Source: 38-11 sp927435965
GTDB taxonomy: Bacteria; Bacillota; Clostridia; Tissierellales; Dethiosulfatibacteraceae
DNA length: 16,507 nt
Direction of reading: 5' to 3'
Assembly (NCBI GenBank): GCA_927435965.1
Contig: CAKMKB010000210.1
Location: 1-16,507, forward strand
Shown: piece by piece, positions 1 to 5,719 of the stretch
Layout: every line of letters begins with the position of its first letter
How positions within the stretch are numbered: the stretch's first letter is position 1
Position numbers and translations under genes: made by a program
The notes under the pieces: generated by a model
Told to the model about the DNA's origin: nothing
Database searches by the model: none
Seen by the model: the letters and a program-made list of their open reading frames with translations, nothing else

Positions 1-2
1 GG

Positions 3-239
3 TGGCGTTTGAAACGCCATCTGAACCTTAGAAACCGTTATCCAGGGACTCTACAGTGCTTATCTCCCACTTATCAACAGGGTTCTTGGATTCAGTTGGC
101 GTTTATACGCCATCTGAACCTTAGAAACCGTTATCCAGGGACTTTACAGTGCTTATCTCCCACTTATAGAAGTGGGAGTCCTAGCACTGTTAGTCATCGG
201 ATAGAAGTGGGAGTCTTAGCACTGTTAGTCATCGGATAA
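3..239. repeat. Foldback repeat block: two direct repeats plus a 35-bp tandem duplication
   Basis: Two near-identical copies of a ~72-nt unit lie at 3-74 and 97-167. Each starts with a TGGCGT...ACGCCA hairpin and then shares about 55 nt with one difference (C51 versus T144). They are separated by a 22-nt linker. Directly after copy 2, a 35-nt unit occurs twice in tandem (166-200 and 201-235) with a single difference (C181/T216). The 35-nt unit is the imperfect inverted complement of the 3' half of the long unit: TTATCC pairs with GGATAA, ACAGTGC with GCACTGT, and CTCCCACTT with AAGTGGGAG. The order is therefore left-left-right-right and could fold as two concentric hairpins. The only open frame runs straight through the repeats and is not credible as protein. 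The block may be the end of a transposon or a MITE-like remnant; the window edge cuts off its left context. Confidence 0.85.
157..178. repeat. Perfect 9-bp hairpin inside the repeat block
   Basis: CTCCCACTT (157-165) and AAGTGGGAG (170-178) form a perfect 9-bp stem around an ATAG loop. The flanking ACAGTGC (146-152) and GCACTGT (184-190) extend it after a small internal loop. No T-run follows, so it is not a typical terminator. It looks more like the structured end of a mobile element or a structured RNA. Confidence 0.8.
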
Positions 240-292
240 GTCGAGTCTATCATAAATTGCTTGTAGCTACCATTCTCAATCAAGGTTTTTTG

Positions 293-1318
293 TTAATTAT
301 TTGTAATATAATGTATCCAACCTTCCGGTGCTTCAACATCTCCAAACTGTATTCCGACTAATGTATCATAAAGTTTTTTTGTGATTGGTCCAACTTCGGT
401 CTCTGAATGGAAGACATGTTTATTGCCTTTATGCATAATGGCTCCAATAGGTGTAATAACCGCAGCTGTGCCGCATGCGCCTGCTTCCTTAAATTCATCC
501 AGATGATCTATATGAACATCCCGTTCTTCAGACTTTAATCCCAGATAATTCTCTGCCAAGTATAAAAGTGAATACTTGGTGATACTCGGTAAAATAGAAG
601 GAGATACCGGTGTGACAAATACATCGTCATTAGTGACGCCAAAGAAATTAGCGGCTCCAACTTCCTCAATTTTTGTATGAGTAGCAGCGTCCAGATAGAT
701 ACAATCGGCATAGCCAGCCTCAGCAGCCTCCTGATGAGGATGCATGCTTGCGGCGTAGTTTCCTCCTACTTTAGCGGCTCCTGTTCCCATAGGAGCGGCT
801 CTGTCGTACTCAGTGGTCATGAAATTCACCGGGCTGAGTCCACCTTTGAAATAGGCTCCTACCGGCAGGCAGAATACACGAAAGATATACTCAGGTGCTG
901 GTTTTACACCAACGGTATTACCTGTGCCAATTATAAATGGTCTGATATAAAGGGTAGCCCCGGATCCATATGGAGGCACATAATGCTCATTCGCCCTTAC
1001 CACCTGCTCACAGGCATCAATAAATTTTTCCACAGATACTTCCGGCATAAGGATTTTGCGGCAGCTTTTTTGCATCCTTTTAGCGTTTTGATCGGGTCTG
1101 AACAATTGAATCTTGCCATCTTTTGTTCTATATGCTTTTAGTCCTTCAAAGCACTGTTGTCCATAATGCAATGCAGTTGAAGCCTCGCTGATAGACAGCA
1201 TATTGTCCTCTACCAGTTTTCCCTCATCCCATTGACCATCTTTCCAGACGGAAATATATCTTTTATCTGTTTTAATGTAGTTAAAAGCTAATTCTTCCCA
1301 ATTTATATCTTTTTTCAT
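293..1318 (-). CDS. ilvE: Branched-chain amino acid aminotransferase
   Basis: This is a class IV PLP-dependent aminotransferase that interconverts leucine, isoleucine and valine with their 2-oxo acids, using glutamate/2-oxoglutarate, in the cytoplasm. The 341-residue protein has the length of the longer (type II, eukaryote-like) BCATs rather than the ~300-residue E. coli type. Visible family motifs are HYGQQCFEGLKAYR (51-64), GTGAAKVGGNYAASM with the PLP-binding lysine at about residue 183, EEVGAANFFGV (218-228) and the ACGTAAVITPIG loop (281-292). The ATG follows an AGGAGGA site at 1328-1334. It is monocistronic here and divergent from folT. Its leader is only about 25 nt, so there is no room for a T-box or attenuator. 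The 3' end faces the repeat block and no clear terminator is seen. Confidence 0.95.
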   Translation of the reverse strand: MKKDINWEELAFNYIKTDKRYISVWKDGQWDEGKLVEDNMLSISEASTALHYGQQCFEGLKAYRTKDGKIQLFRPDQNAKRMQKSCRKILMPEVSVEKFIDACEQVVRANEHYVPPYGSGATLYIRPFIIGTGNTVGVKPAPEYIFRVFCLPVGAYFKGGLSPVNFMTTEYDRAAPMGTGAAKVGGNYAASMHPHQEAAEAGYADCIYLDAATHTKIEEVGAANFFGVTNDDVFVTPVSPSILPSITKYSLLYLAENYLGLKSEERDVHIDHLDEFKEAGACGTAAVITPIGAIMHKGNKHVFHSETEVGPITKKLYDTLVGIQFGDVEAPEGWIHYITNN

Positions 1319-1351
1319 TTTCCTTGTTCCTCCTAATATTCATCTTAAAGA

Positions 1352-1380
1352 ATTATATAATATTTAGAATTTATTTTCAA
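1352..1380 (-). promoter_or_regulatory. Sigma-A-type promoter of ilvE
   Basis: On the minus strand, TTGAAA (1375-1380) and TATAAT (1352-1357) are separated by exactly 17 nt. Transcription would start near 1345, about 27 nt before the ilvE ATG. Confidence 0.7.
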
Positions 1381-1423
1381 TAAACTTAAATTTTCTTGAT
1401 TGATTCATAATTTAGAGTTTCTA

Positions 1424-1452
1424 TCGACTTTTACCTGTGAATGTATTATTAT
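1424..1452 (+). promoter_or_regulatory. Probable promoter of the folT transcript
   Basis: TCGACT (1424-1429) and TATTAT (1447-1452) are 17 nt apart. They would start the transcript at about 1459, right at the first paired bases of the riboswitch. The -35 box is only a 4/6 match to consensus, so this is a moderate call supported mainly by position. Confidence 0.5.
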
Positions 1453-1460
1453 GTTATAAC

Positions 1461-1550
1461 ACAGAGTAGGAAAGATGCGTTAAGTGTTGGGGGATGGGAT
1501 GTTGCCCTTGAACGAAAGGAATGCCTGCGATATCTTTCTGCTTCCGCTGT
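1461..1550 (+). ncRNA. Tetrahydrofolate (THF) riboswitch
   Basis: The leader of folT matches the THF-I aptamer. P1 is formed by ACAG (1461-1464) with CTGT (1547-1550). P2 is formed by GAAAGAT (1470-1476) with ATCTTTC (1532-1538). The conserved GCGTTAAGTGT follows P2, then GGGATG...TTGCCC and the CGAA element, and the 3' strand carries the conserved CTTCCGCT joining segment. This class binds reduced folates and usually lowers expression of folate transport or synthesis genes. The downstream gene is a folate-type ECF S component, which fits. No U-tract terminator follows, so control is probably at translation initiation (see the hairpin at 1578-1619). Confidence 0.92.
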
Positions 1551-1577
1551 TAAAGTAGAACCCTATTTTTTCGCGGG

Positions 1578-1619
1578 AGTATTGCTCAACTCAGGAGGTT
1601 TTTTATGAAGAGTAATACT
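1578..1619 (+). promoter_or_regulatory. Predicted SD/start-codon hairpin of folT (riboswitch expression platform)
   Basis: AGTATTGCTC (1578-1587) pairs with GAGTAATACT (1610-1619) over 10 bp with one G-U pair. The 22-nt loop contains the AGGAGG ribosome binding site (1593-1598) and the ATG at 1605. The 3' arm lies in codons 2-5 of folT. A competing helix is possible between CTTCCGC (1541-1547, part of the aptamer) and GCGGGAG (1573-1579), which overlaps the hairpin by two bases. This suggests a ligand-dependent translational switch; the pairing is visible, the mechanism is inferred. Confidence 0.6.
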
Positions 1620-2381
1620 TTAAAAAGCAAAAGCTTTTTAACAACCCGGTCACTAGTAACTGTAAGCCTATTATTAGCTATAAGTATTGTGCTTGCAAGA
1701 GTATTAGGACTTATCATTCCGATAGCCGGTCTTCCGGCTCTTAAGATAAACTTTTCCAGTATACCACTGATCATGGTTGGTATGTTTTACGGTCCGGCTG
1801 CAGGTTTCATGGCAGGTTCTATATCAGACGTCGTAGGATATATGATTAATCCAATGGGTGGCGCTTACTTCCCTGGTTTTACGCTCAGTTCAGCTCTAAC
1901 AGGCATGATTCCTGGCCTTATTTATAAGCTTCTTAAAACAAGGGGAAATCTTGTCAGGCAGAATTTCAATTATTATAATGCTGTCTTCATCCTGATTATT
2001 ACAGGTTGTTTGCTGTATTCATTTTACTTGAAAGATGTCCTGGTTTTTGACAATGGCCTTGTATATAACGGAAGCCCTCTCAGTTTTGTTTACATCGCTT
2101 TATTTTTATCTGCTGTTGCAATTTACGTAGCATTGCCATTTTATTTCAGCAAAAAAACACATTTAGAAAAAAGCGCATATTCTTTTGATAAAATTTACTT
2201 CACGGTCAGCACCACACAACTCATAACATCTTTGATTCTTAACACGTACTTCCTTTCAATTATGTTTGGAAGAGGATTCTTAGTTTTTCTTCCCACAAGA
2301 ATCATTACAAATTACTTTATGATACCAATGTTTACCTTGCTATTAATTGCATTGATAAAGGTACTGCGACTGGACAAATAA
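1605..2381 (+). CDS. folT: Folate-family ECF transporter S component (FolT)
   Basis: This is the substrate-binding membrane subunit of an energy-coupling factor transporter, taking up folate with a shared EcfA-EcfA'-EcfT module that is not in this window. The 258-residue protein is strongly hydrophobic, with likely helices near residues 16-36, 52-72, 88-110, 125-144, 160-181, 199-221 and 236-255. The segment GMFYGPAAGFMAGSISDVVG (59-78) has the ARL/GP-rich look of the FolT/ThiT-like S-component family. Substrate assignment rests mostly on the THF riboswitch in its leader. Start ATG 1605 follows AGGAGG by 6 nt. At 258 residues it is longer than the usual ~170-200 for S components; the extra length lies around residues 110-200. 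It ends in a bidirectional terminator shared with the convergent DUF3343 gene. Confidence 0.88.
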   Translation: MKSNTLKSKSFLTTRSLVTVSLLLAISIVLARVLGLIIPIAGLPALKINFSSIPLIMVGMFYGPAAGFMAGSISDVVGYMINPMGGAYFPGFTLSSALTGMIPGLIYKLLKTRGNLVRQNFNYYNAVFILIITGCLLYSFYLKDVLVFDNGLVYNGSPLSFVYIALFLSAVAIYVALPFYFSKKTHLEKSAYSFDKIYFTVSTTQLITSLILNTYFLSIMFGRGFLVFLPTRIITNYFMIPMFTLLLIALIKVLRLDK

Positions 2382-2406
2382 ATAGGAGCCCAAGGGTTCC
2401 TATTTA
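2379..2406. terminator. Bidirectional terminator between folT and the DUF3343 gene
   Basis: A 12-bp stem (TAAATAGGAGCC, 2379-2390, with its complement 2395-2406, one G-U pair) closes a CAAG tetraloop. It overlaps the stop codons of both convergent genes. A T-rich tail (TTTATTATTAT) follows on the plus strand and an ATTTATTTG tail on the minus strand. Confidence 0.75.
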
Positions 2407-2639
2407 TTATTATCGTAAACGCTGTAGATACCATCAAATTTGACATGGTTATCAAGGCATAGCTTCTCAATCTCAGCTTTGTATACACAGTCAAATTTCC
2501 CGCACACCCCACAGCTTGAACTGATGCTTCTTGGTACCGGTATTATTTTCGTATTTATATTTATCTCTTTCATCTTTTTTTCAAATTTCATTGCATATGT
2601 AATATTGGGAAAAGTTATCACACAATCTTTATCATCCAT
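2400..2639 (-). CDS. DUF3343 family protein (putative Se/S carrier-like)
   Basis: This 79-residue cytosolic protein fits the small DUF3343 family (Pfam name: putative Se/S carrier protein-like). Family members are often found near selenium or sulfur-relay genes, but the biochemical role is not established. The family signature here is IPVPRSISSSCGVCGKF at residues 33-49, with a CGVC cysteine pair (43, 46) and further cysteines at 6, 51 and 61. The N-terminal CVITFPNITYAMKFEKKMKE segment is the usual beta-alpha start. The ATG is preceded by AAAGGA and a promoter at 2672-2700. It stands alone here, convergent with folT and divergent from the NCS2 permease; no selenium gene is adjacent, so context adds nothing on function. 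Confidence 0.85.
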   Translation of the reverse strand: MDDKDCVITFPNITYAMKFEKKMKEININTKIIPVPRSISSSCGVCGKFDCVYKAEIEKLCLDNHVKFDGIYSVYDNNK

Positions 2640-2671
2640 GTTTTTATCCTTTCAAGACTAGTCGCAATGCT

Positions 2672-2700
2672 ATTTTAATATATGGTAATTGAAAAAGCAA
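2672..2700 (-). promoter_or_regulatory. Promoter of the DUF3343 gene
   Basis: On the minus strand, TTGCTT (2695-2700) and TAAAAT (2672-2677) are spaced by 17 nt, placing the start near 2665, about 25 nt before the ATG. Confidence 0.6.
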
Positions 2701-2757
2701 TTATTATCCGCTTCTAAATATGCTGAAATATGGGGACTTAAATTAATTATTAACGCT

Positions 2758-2785
2758 ATATAGTTCGTTTTAATGCGAACTATAT
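2758..2785. promoter_or_regulatory. 10-bp palindrome with CGAAC arms upstream of the purine permease promoter
   Basis: ATATAGTTCG (2758-2767) and CGAACTATAT (2776-2785) form a perfect inverted repeat around TTTTAATG. It lies 20 nt upstream of the -35 box at 2806. The CGAAC core recalls the PurBox used by Gram-positive PurR, although the arm orientation and spacing differ from what I remember of the Bacillus site. The alternative is a weak terminator for upstream plus-strand transcription, because TGTTTTGTTTGT follows it. Confidence 0.5.
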
Positions 2786-2805
2786 TGTTTTGTTTGTATT
2801 CATTA

Positions 2806-2834
2806 TTGACTATCTCTATATTTAAATGTAAAAT
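2806..2834 (+). promoter_or_regulatory. Promoter of the NCS2 permease gene
   Basis: TTGACT (2806-2811) and TAAAAT (2829-2834) are 17 nt apart. The start would be near 2841, leaving a ~38-nt leader with a GAGGAGA site (2867-2873). The leader is too short for a purine riboswitch. Confidence 0.75.
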
Positions 2835-2878
2835 GTAAGAGAATTTATAGTATCTAAAATTTAATTGAGGAGAGAACA

Positions 2879-4177
2879 ATGGAAAAGTTTTTTAAACTGA
2901 AGGAACACAACACCACGGTTAAAACAGAAATCCTTGCAGGCATCACAACTTTCATGACGATGGCTTACATTCTGATTGTAAATCCACTAATGCTCATGGA
3001 CGCTGGAATGCCATTCGGTGCTGTATTCACTGCCACCGCTTTATCATCTCTTATTGCAACATTAGTCATGGCATTGTATGCCAATCTGCCTTTTGCACTA
3101 GCCCCTGGAATGGGTCTTAATGCATTTTTCACCTATGCGGTTGTTTTGGGCATGGGAAAAACCTGGCAATTTGCTTTAACAGCTGTATTTCTCGAAGGTA
3201 TTATTTTCATTATTTTAACGTTTTTGAATGTCAGAGAAGCAATCATTGACAGTATCCCAATGAATGTAAAAAGAGCAATATCGGTTGGTATTGGTTTGTT
3301 CATAGCATTTATCGGATTGGTCAACTCTGAGATCATTATCCACCAAGACTACTCAACAATCATTGAACTGGGCAATATCACAGCAGGGGTTCCACTTCTT
3401 GCACTGATTGGATTAGTGATCACAGGTGTATTGCTCGCAAAAAATGTTAAGGGTGCTTTGTTGATTGGAATTCTCGTTACAACTGCTATTGGATTCCCAA
3501 TGGGCATCACAACAATTTCCGAAGGCTTTAAAGTGGTTTCAGCCCCTCCTTCAATGGCTGAAACATTCATGAAATTTGAATTCACAGAAATCTTCACTTT
3601 CGACATGTTTGTAGTCCTATTCACATTCCTGATGGTTGACATGTTTGATACTGTCGGGACGCTAATCGGTGTATCCACTAAAGCCGGAATGCTGACAGAA
3701 GATGGGAAAGTTCCCAATGCAAAGCAGGCACTGCTGGCTGATGCAATTGGAACGACAATCGGTGCGATGTTTGGTACAAGTACTGTTACTACTTATGTTG
3801 AGAGTTCTGCAGGTGTTGCTGAAGGTGGTAGAACCGGTCTAACATCACTTGCAACTGCTGCAATGTTCGCTATTGCTCTTTTCTTCTCAAATGTATTTCT
3901 TATCATCCCTGCAGCTGCAACAGCACCTGCTCTGATATTAGTTGGTCTGTTCATGATGTCACCAATTAAAGAAATTGATTTTGATGATTACACAGAATCA
4001 ATTCCAGCTTTCATAACAATCATTTTCATGCCTTTGACTTACAGCATTTCTGAAGGTATTGTTTTCGGTATGCTATCATACATCATATTGAAGGTGTTGA
4101 CAGGTAAAGGTAAAGATTTAAGTATATTCACTTACATAGTTGGTTTAATTTTCCTAGGAAAAATCTTGTTGGGGTAA
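2879..4177 (+). CDS. NCS2 family purine permease (AzgA/PbuG type)
   Basis: This membrane symporter is of the AzgA-like branch of the nucleobase-cation-symporter-2 family, which imports adenine, guanine or hypoxanthine. The 432-residue length is typical. Diagnostic segments are the N-terminal TVKTEILAGITTFMTMAYIL (13-32), FALAPGMGLNAFF (72-84), DMFDTVGTLIG (254-264), MFGTSTVTTYVESSAGV (297-313) and GGRTGLTSL (316-324). These match the two half-helix substrate regions of the family. The exact purine cannot be read from sequence. It is transcribed alone from a strong promoter and ends at a clear terminator. A CGAA-containing palindrome upstream suggests possible purine-responsive repression (inference). 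Confidence 0.92.
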   Translation: MEKFFKLKEHNTTVKTEILAGITTFMTMAYILIVNPLMLMDAGMPFGAVFTATALSSLIATLVMALYANLPFALAPGMGLNAFFTYAVVLGMGKTWQFALTAVFLEGIIFIILTFLNVREAIIDSIPMNVKRAISVGIGLFIAFIGLVNSEIIIHQDYSTIIELGNITAGVPLLALIGLVITGVLLAKNVKGALLIGILVTTAIGFPMGITTISEGFKVVSAPPSMAETFMKFEFTEIFTFDMFVVLFTFLMVDMFDTVGTLIGVSTKAGMLTEDGKVPNAKQALLADAIGTTIGAMFGTSTVTTYVESSAGVAEGGRTGLTSLATAAMFAIALFFSNVFLIIPAAATAPALILVGLFMMSPIKEIDFDDYTESIPAFITIIFMPLTYSISEGIVFGMLSYIILKVLTGKGKDLSIFTYIVGLIFLGKILLG

Positions 4178-4188
4178 GCAACAAACTC

Positions 4189-4221
4189 AAGTACAGTCTG
4201 AAAAAGGCTGTACTTTTTTTT
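4189..4221 (+). terminator. Rho-independent terminator after the NCS2 permease
   Basis: AAGTACAGTC (4189-4198) pairs with GGCTGTACTT (4206-4215) with one G-U pair. The stem runs directly into a stretch of eight T's. Confidence 0.9.
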
Positions 4222-4231
4222 GCTTTATTTG

Positions 4232-4259
4232 TTGTAATGCTTCAAACTTATGCTATAAT
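4232..4259 (+). promoter_or_regulatory. Promoter of the panT-coaX operon
   Basis: TTGTAA (4232-4237) and a consensus TATAAT (4254-4259) are separated by 16 nt. A TGC precedes the -10 box, giving an extended -10. Confidence 0.75.
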
Positions 4260-4314
4260 ATAAATGATTTGTCTTGTATCTAAATAAAAGAACGAGAACA
4301 AGGAGGAAAATTAG

Positions 4315-4899
4315 ATGAACAAAACTTTCAGTTCAACACGCAAACTCACTTTTCTAGGAGTTATGCTAGCATTAACCATAGCCTTTGTGGCTATAACAGC
4401 TATCCCGACTGCTTCAGCAAGTATGGCCCTTTTGATCTTTATACCTACGATTGTTACAGGTATAGTATTTGGTCCTAAAGAGGGTGCATTGATGGGATTT
4501 GCAGCAGGTGTCGTCACTCTTTTAAGAGGTCTGCTAGCGCCGCTATCACCATTTGACTTGCTGTTTATAAACCCTTTGGTATCCGTTTTGCCAAGAGTTT
4601 TTATCGGTGTGGTAGCTTCTTTTGTTTACAGGGGGCTTAAAGCAGCGTTGAAGTCAGTCGCTCAGGGTGATAAGATCGCAATTCTATTGGCAGGTGCCTC
4701 TGGTGCTATTACCAATACAGCTTTGGTCATGACTATGCTGTATTTAGTTTATGCGGCAAGAGTTGTTGAGATGGTTGGTGCTAATTTTAGGGTGTTCCTG
4801 GTTGCAGTCATTACCAGTAATGCAATTCTTGAAGCAATAGTTGCGGCTATTCTTACTTTACCGGTAGTTGTAGCATTTAAAAAAATCAATAAGAATTAA
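4315..4899 (+). CDS. panT: ECF transporter S component, probably pantothenate (PanT)
   Basis: This 194-residue integral membrane protein has the size and helix pattern of ECF S components: hydrophobic stretches near residues 11-30, 36-52, 56-75, 84-105, 121-146 and 160-188. The FGPKEGALMGFAAGVVTLLRG segment (52-72) is typical of the family. S components bind a vitamin and dock on a shared EcfAA'T module, which must be encoded elsewhere. The substrate is inferred from context: the stop is 10 nt before coaX, whose enzyme phosphorylates pantothenate, and PanT-CoaX pairing is a known arrangement. The start follows a strong AAGGAGG (4300-4306). A different vitamin or metabolite remains possible; the sequence itself does not prove pantothenate. 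Confidence 0.75.
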   Translation: MNKTFSSTRKLTFLGVMLALTIAFVAITAIPTASASMALLIFIPTIVTGIVFGPKEGALMGFAAGVVTLLRGLLAPLSPFDLLFINPLVSVLPRVFIGVVASFVYRGLKAALKSVAQGDKIAILLAGASGAITNTALVMTMLYLVYAARVVEMVGANFRVFLVAVITSNAILEAIVAAILTLPVVVAFKKINKN

Positions 4900-4909
4900 G
4901 GAGCACAAT

Positions 4910-5686
4910 ATGTTTCTAGCAATCGATGTGGGCAATACAAACATCACTTTGGGTGTTTGGAATAAAAAGTCCTTATACGGACCCTGGAGAATGACCACAA
5001 AGCAACCTCGGACTTCTGATGAATATGGCTTGTTTATAAAAAACTTGCTGTTAATAAATGGAATCGATACGGACAAATTGGAAGACATTGTTATTTCATC
5101 AGTAGTTCCAAACATAATGCATTCATTTATGAATGCCATAGAGAAGTATCTTAATAAAACACCAATAATTGTAGGACCAGGTACGAAAACTGGTCTTGAT
5201 ATCAAGGCTGAAAATCCCAAAGAGGTTGGTGCAGACAGGATTGTAGATGCGGTTGCCGCTTATGAGATTTATGGTGGCCCCATAATTGTCATTGATTTCG
5301 GTACCGCAACCACTTATGATGTAGTAACTGAAAATGCTGAATTTGTAGCCGCTATCACATCACCAGGCATACAAATCAGTGCAGACGCTTTATGGACCAA
5401 GTCAGCACAACTGCCAAACATTGCTATAGTGAAACCAAAAACCATTTTAGCTAGAAATACAGTAACAAGTATGCAAGCCGGATTGGTTTACGGCTATATT
5501 GGACAAGTGGAATACATTGTCAATAAAATCAAGGAAGAAATGGGTCTGCCTAACATGAAGGTAGTTGCTACAGGTGGGTTAGGGAACATTATCTTCCCTG
5601 AAACTAAGGTAATTGATGAATTCGATGTTCTACTGACGTTAAAAGGATTGAAAATAATTTACGAGAAGAATTGCAAGGGCCAATAA
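4910..5686 (+). CDS. coaX: Type III pantothenate kinase
   Basis: CoaX phosphorylates pantothenate with ATP, the first step of coenzyme A synthesis. It belongs to the acetate/sugar-kinase/actin (ASKHA) fold. It is insensitive to CoA feedback in characterised members and typically needs a monovalent cation. The 258-residue protein shows the phosphate-1 motif DVGNTNITLGV (6-16), the pantothenate-site GADRIVDA (107-114) with catalytic Asp109, and the second phosphate motif DFGTATTYD (129-137). TSPGIQIS follows near residue 155 and ATGGLG near the C-terminus. The ATG is preceded by AAGGAG and lies 10 nt after the S component, so the two are surely cotranscribed. The stop codon sits in the loop of a strong hairpin. 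Confidence 0.95.
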   Translation: MFLAIDVGNTNITLGVWNKKSLYGPWRMTTKQPRTSDEYGLFIKNLLLINGIDTDKLEDIVISSVVPNIMHSFMNAIEKYLNKTPIIVGPGTKTGLDIKAENPKEVGADRIVDAVAAYEIYGGPIIVIDFGTATTYDVVTENAEFVAAITSPGIQISADALWTKSAQLPNIAIVKPKTILARNTVTSMQAGLVYGYIGQVEYIVNKIKEEMGLPNMKVVATGGLGNIIFPETKVIDEFDVLLTLKGLKIIYEKNCKGQ

Positions 5687-5700
5687 GCCCTTGCAATTTT
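5669..5700 (+). terminator. Hairpin at the coaX stop codon (terminator or attenuator)
   Basis: AATTGCAAGGGC (5669-5680) and GCCCTTGCAATT (5687-5698) form a perfect 12-bp stem; the 6-nt loop contains the coaX TAA. Only four T's follow, so termination may be partial and allow read-through into the ABC exporter gene. Confidence 0.7.
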
Positions 5701-5719
5701 AATGACAATGGAGGTTGCC

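Noticed and set aside
9..239. 76-codon open frame across the repeat block
   Set aside because: It only translates the direct repeats, has no ribosome binding site, and its peptide simply repeats; non-coding structure explains it better.
1..240. CRISPR array
   Set aside because: Only two copies of each unit, 35-bp units abut without spacers, and no cas genes are near.
677..1141. 154-codon frame antisense to ilvE
   Set aside because: It is a shadow of the strongly supported ilvE coding strand, without SD or recognisable motifs. The same applies to antisense frames inside clpC, mcsB, ctpA and the NCS2 permease.
1319..1460. T-box or attenuator for ilvE
   Set aside because: The predicted promoter leaves a leader of about 27 nt and no specifier or antiterminator sequence is seen.
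2440..2661. 73-codon plus-strand frame opposite the DUF3343 gene
   Set aside because: Antisense to a recognisable family with promoter and SD on the other strand; no SD of its own.
2640..2878. Purine or related riboswitch upstream of the NCS2 permease
   Set aside because: The conserved purine-aptamer core is absent and the leader from the predicted start is only ~38 nt.
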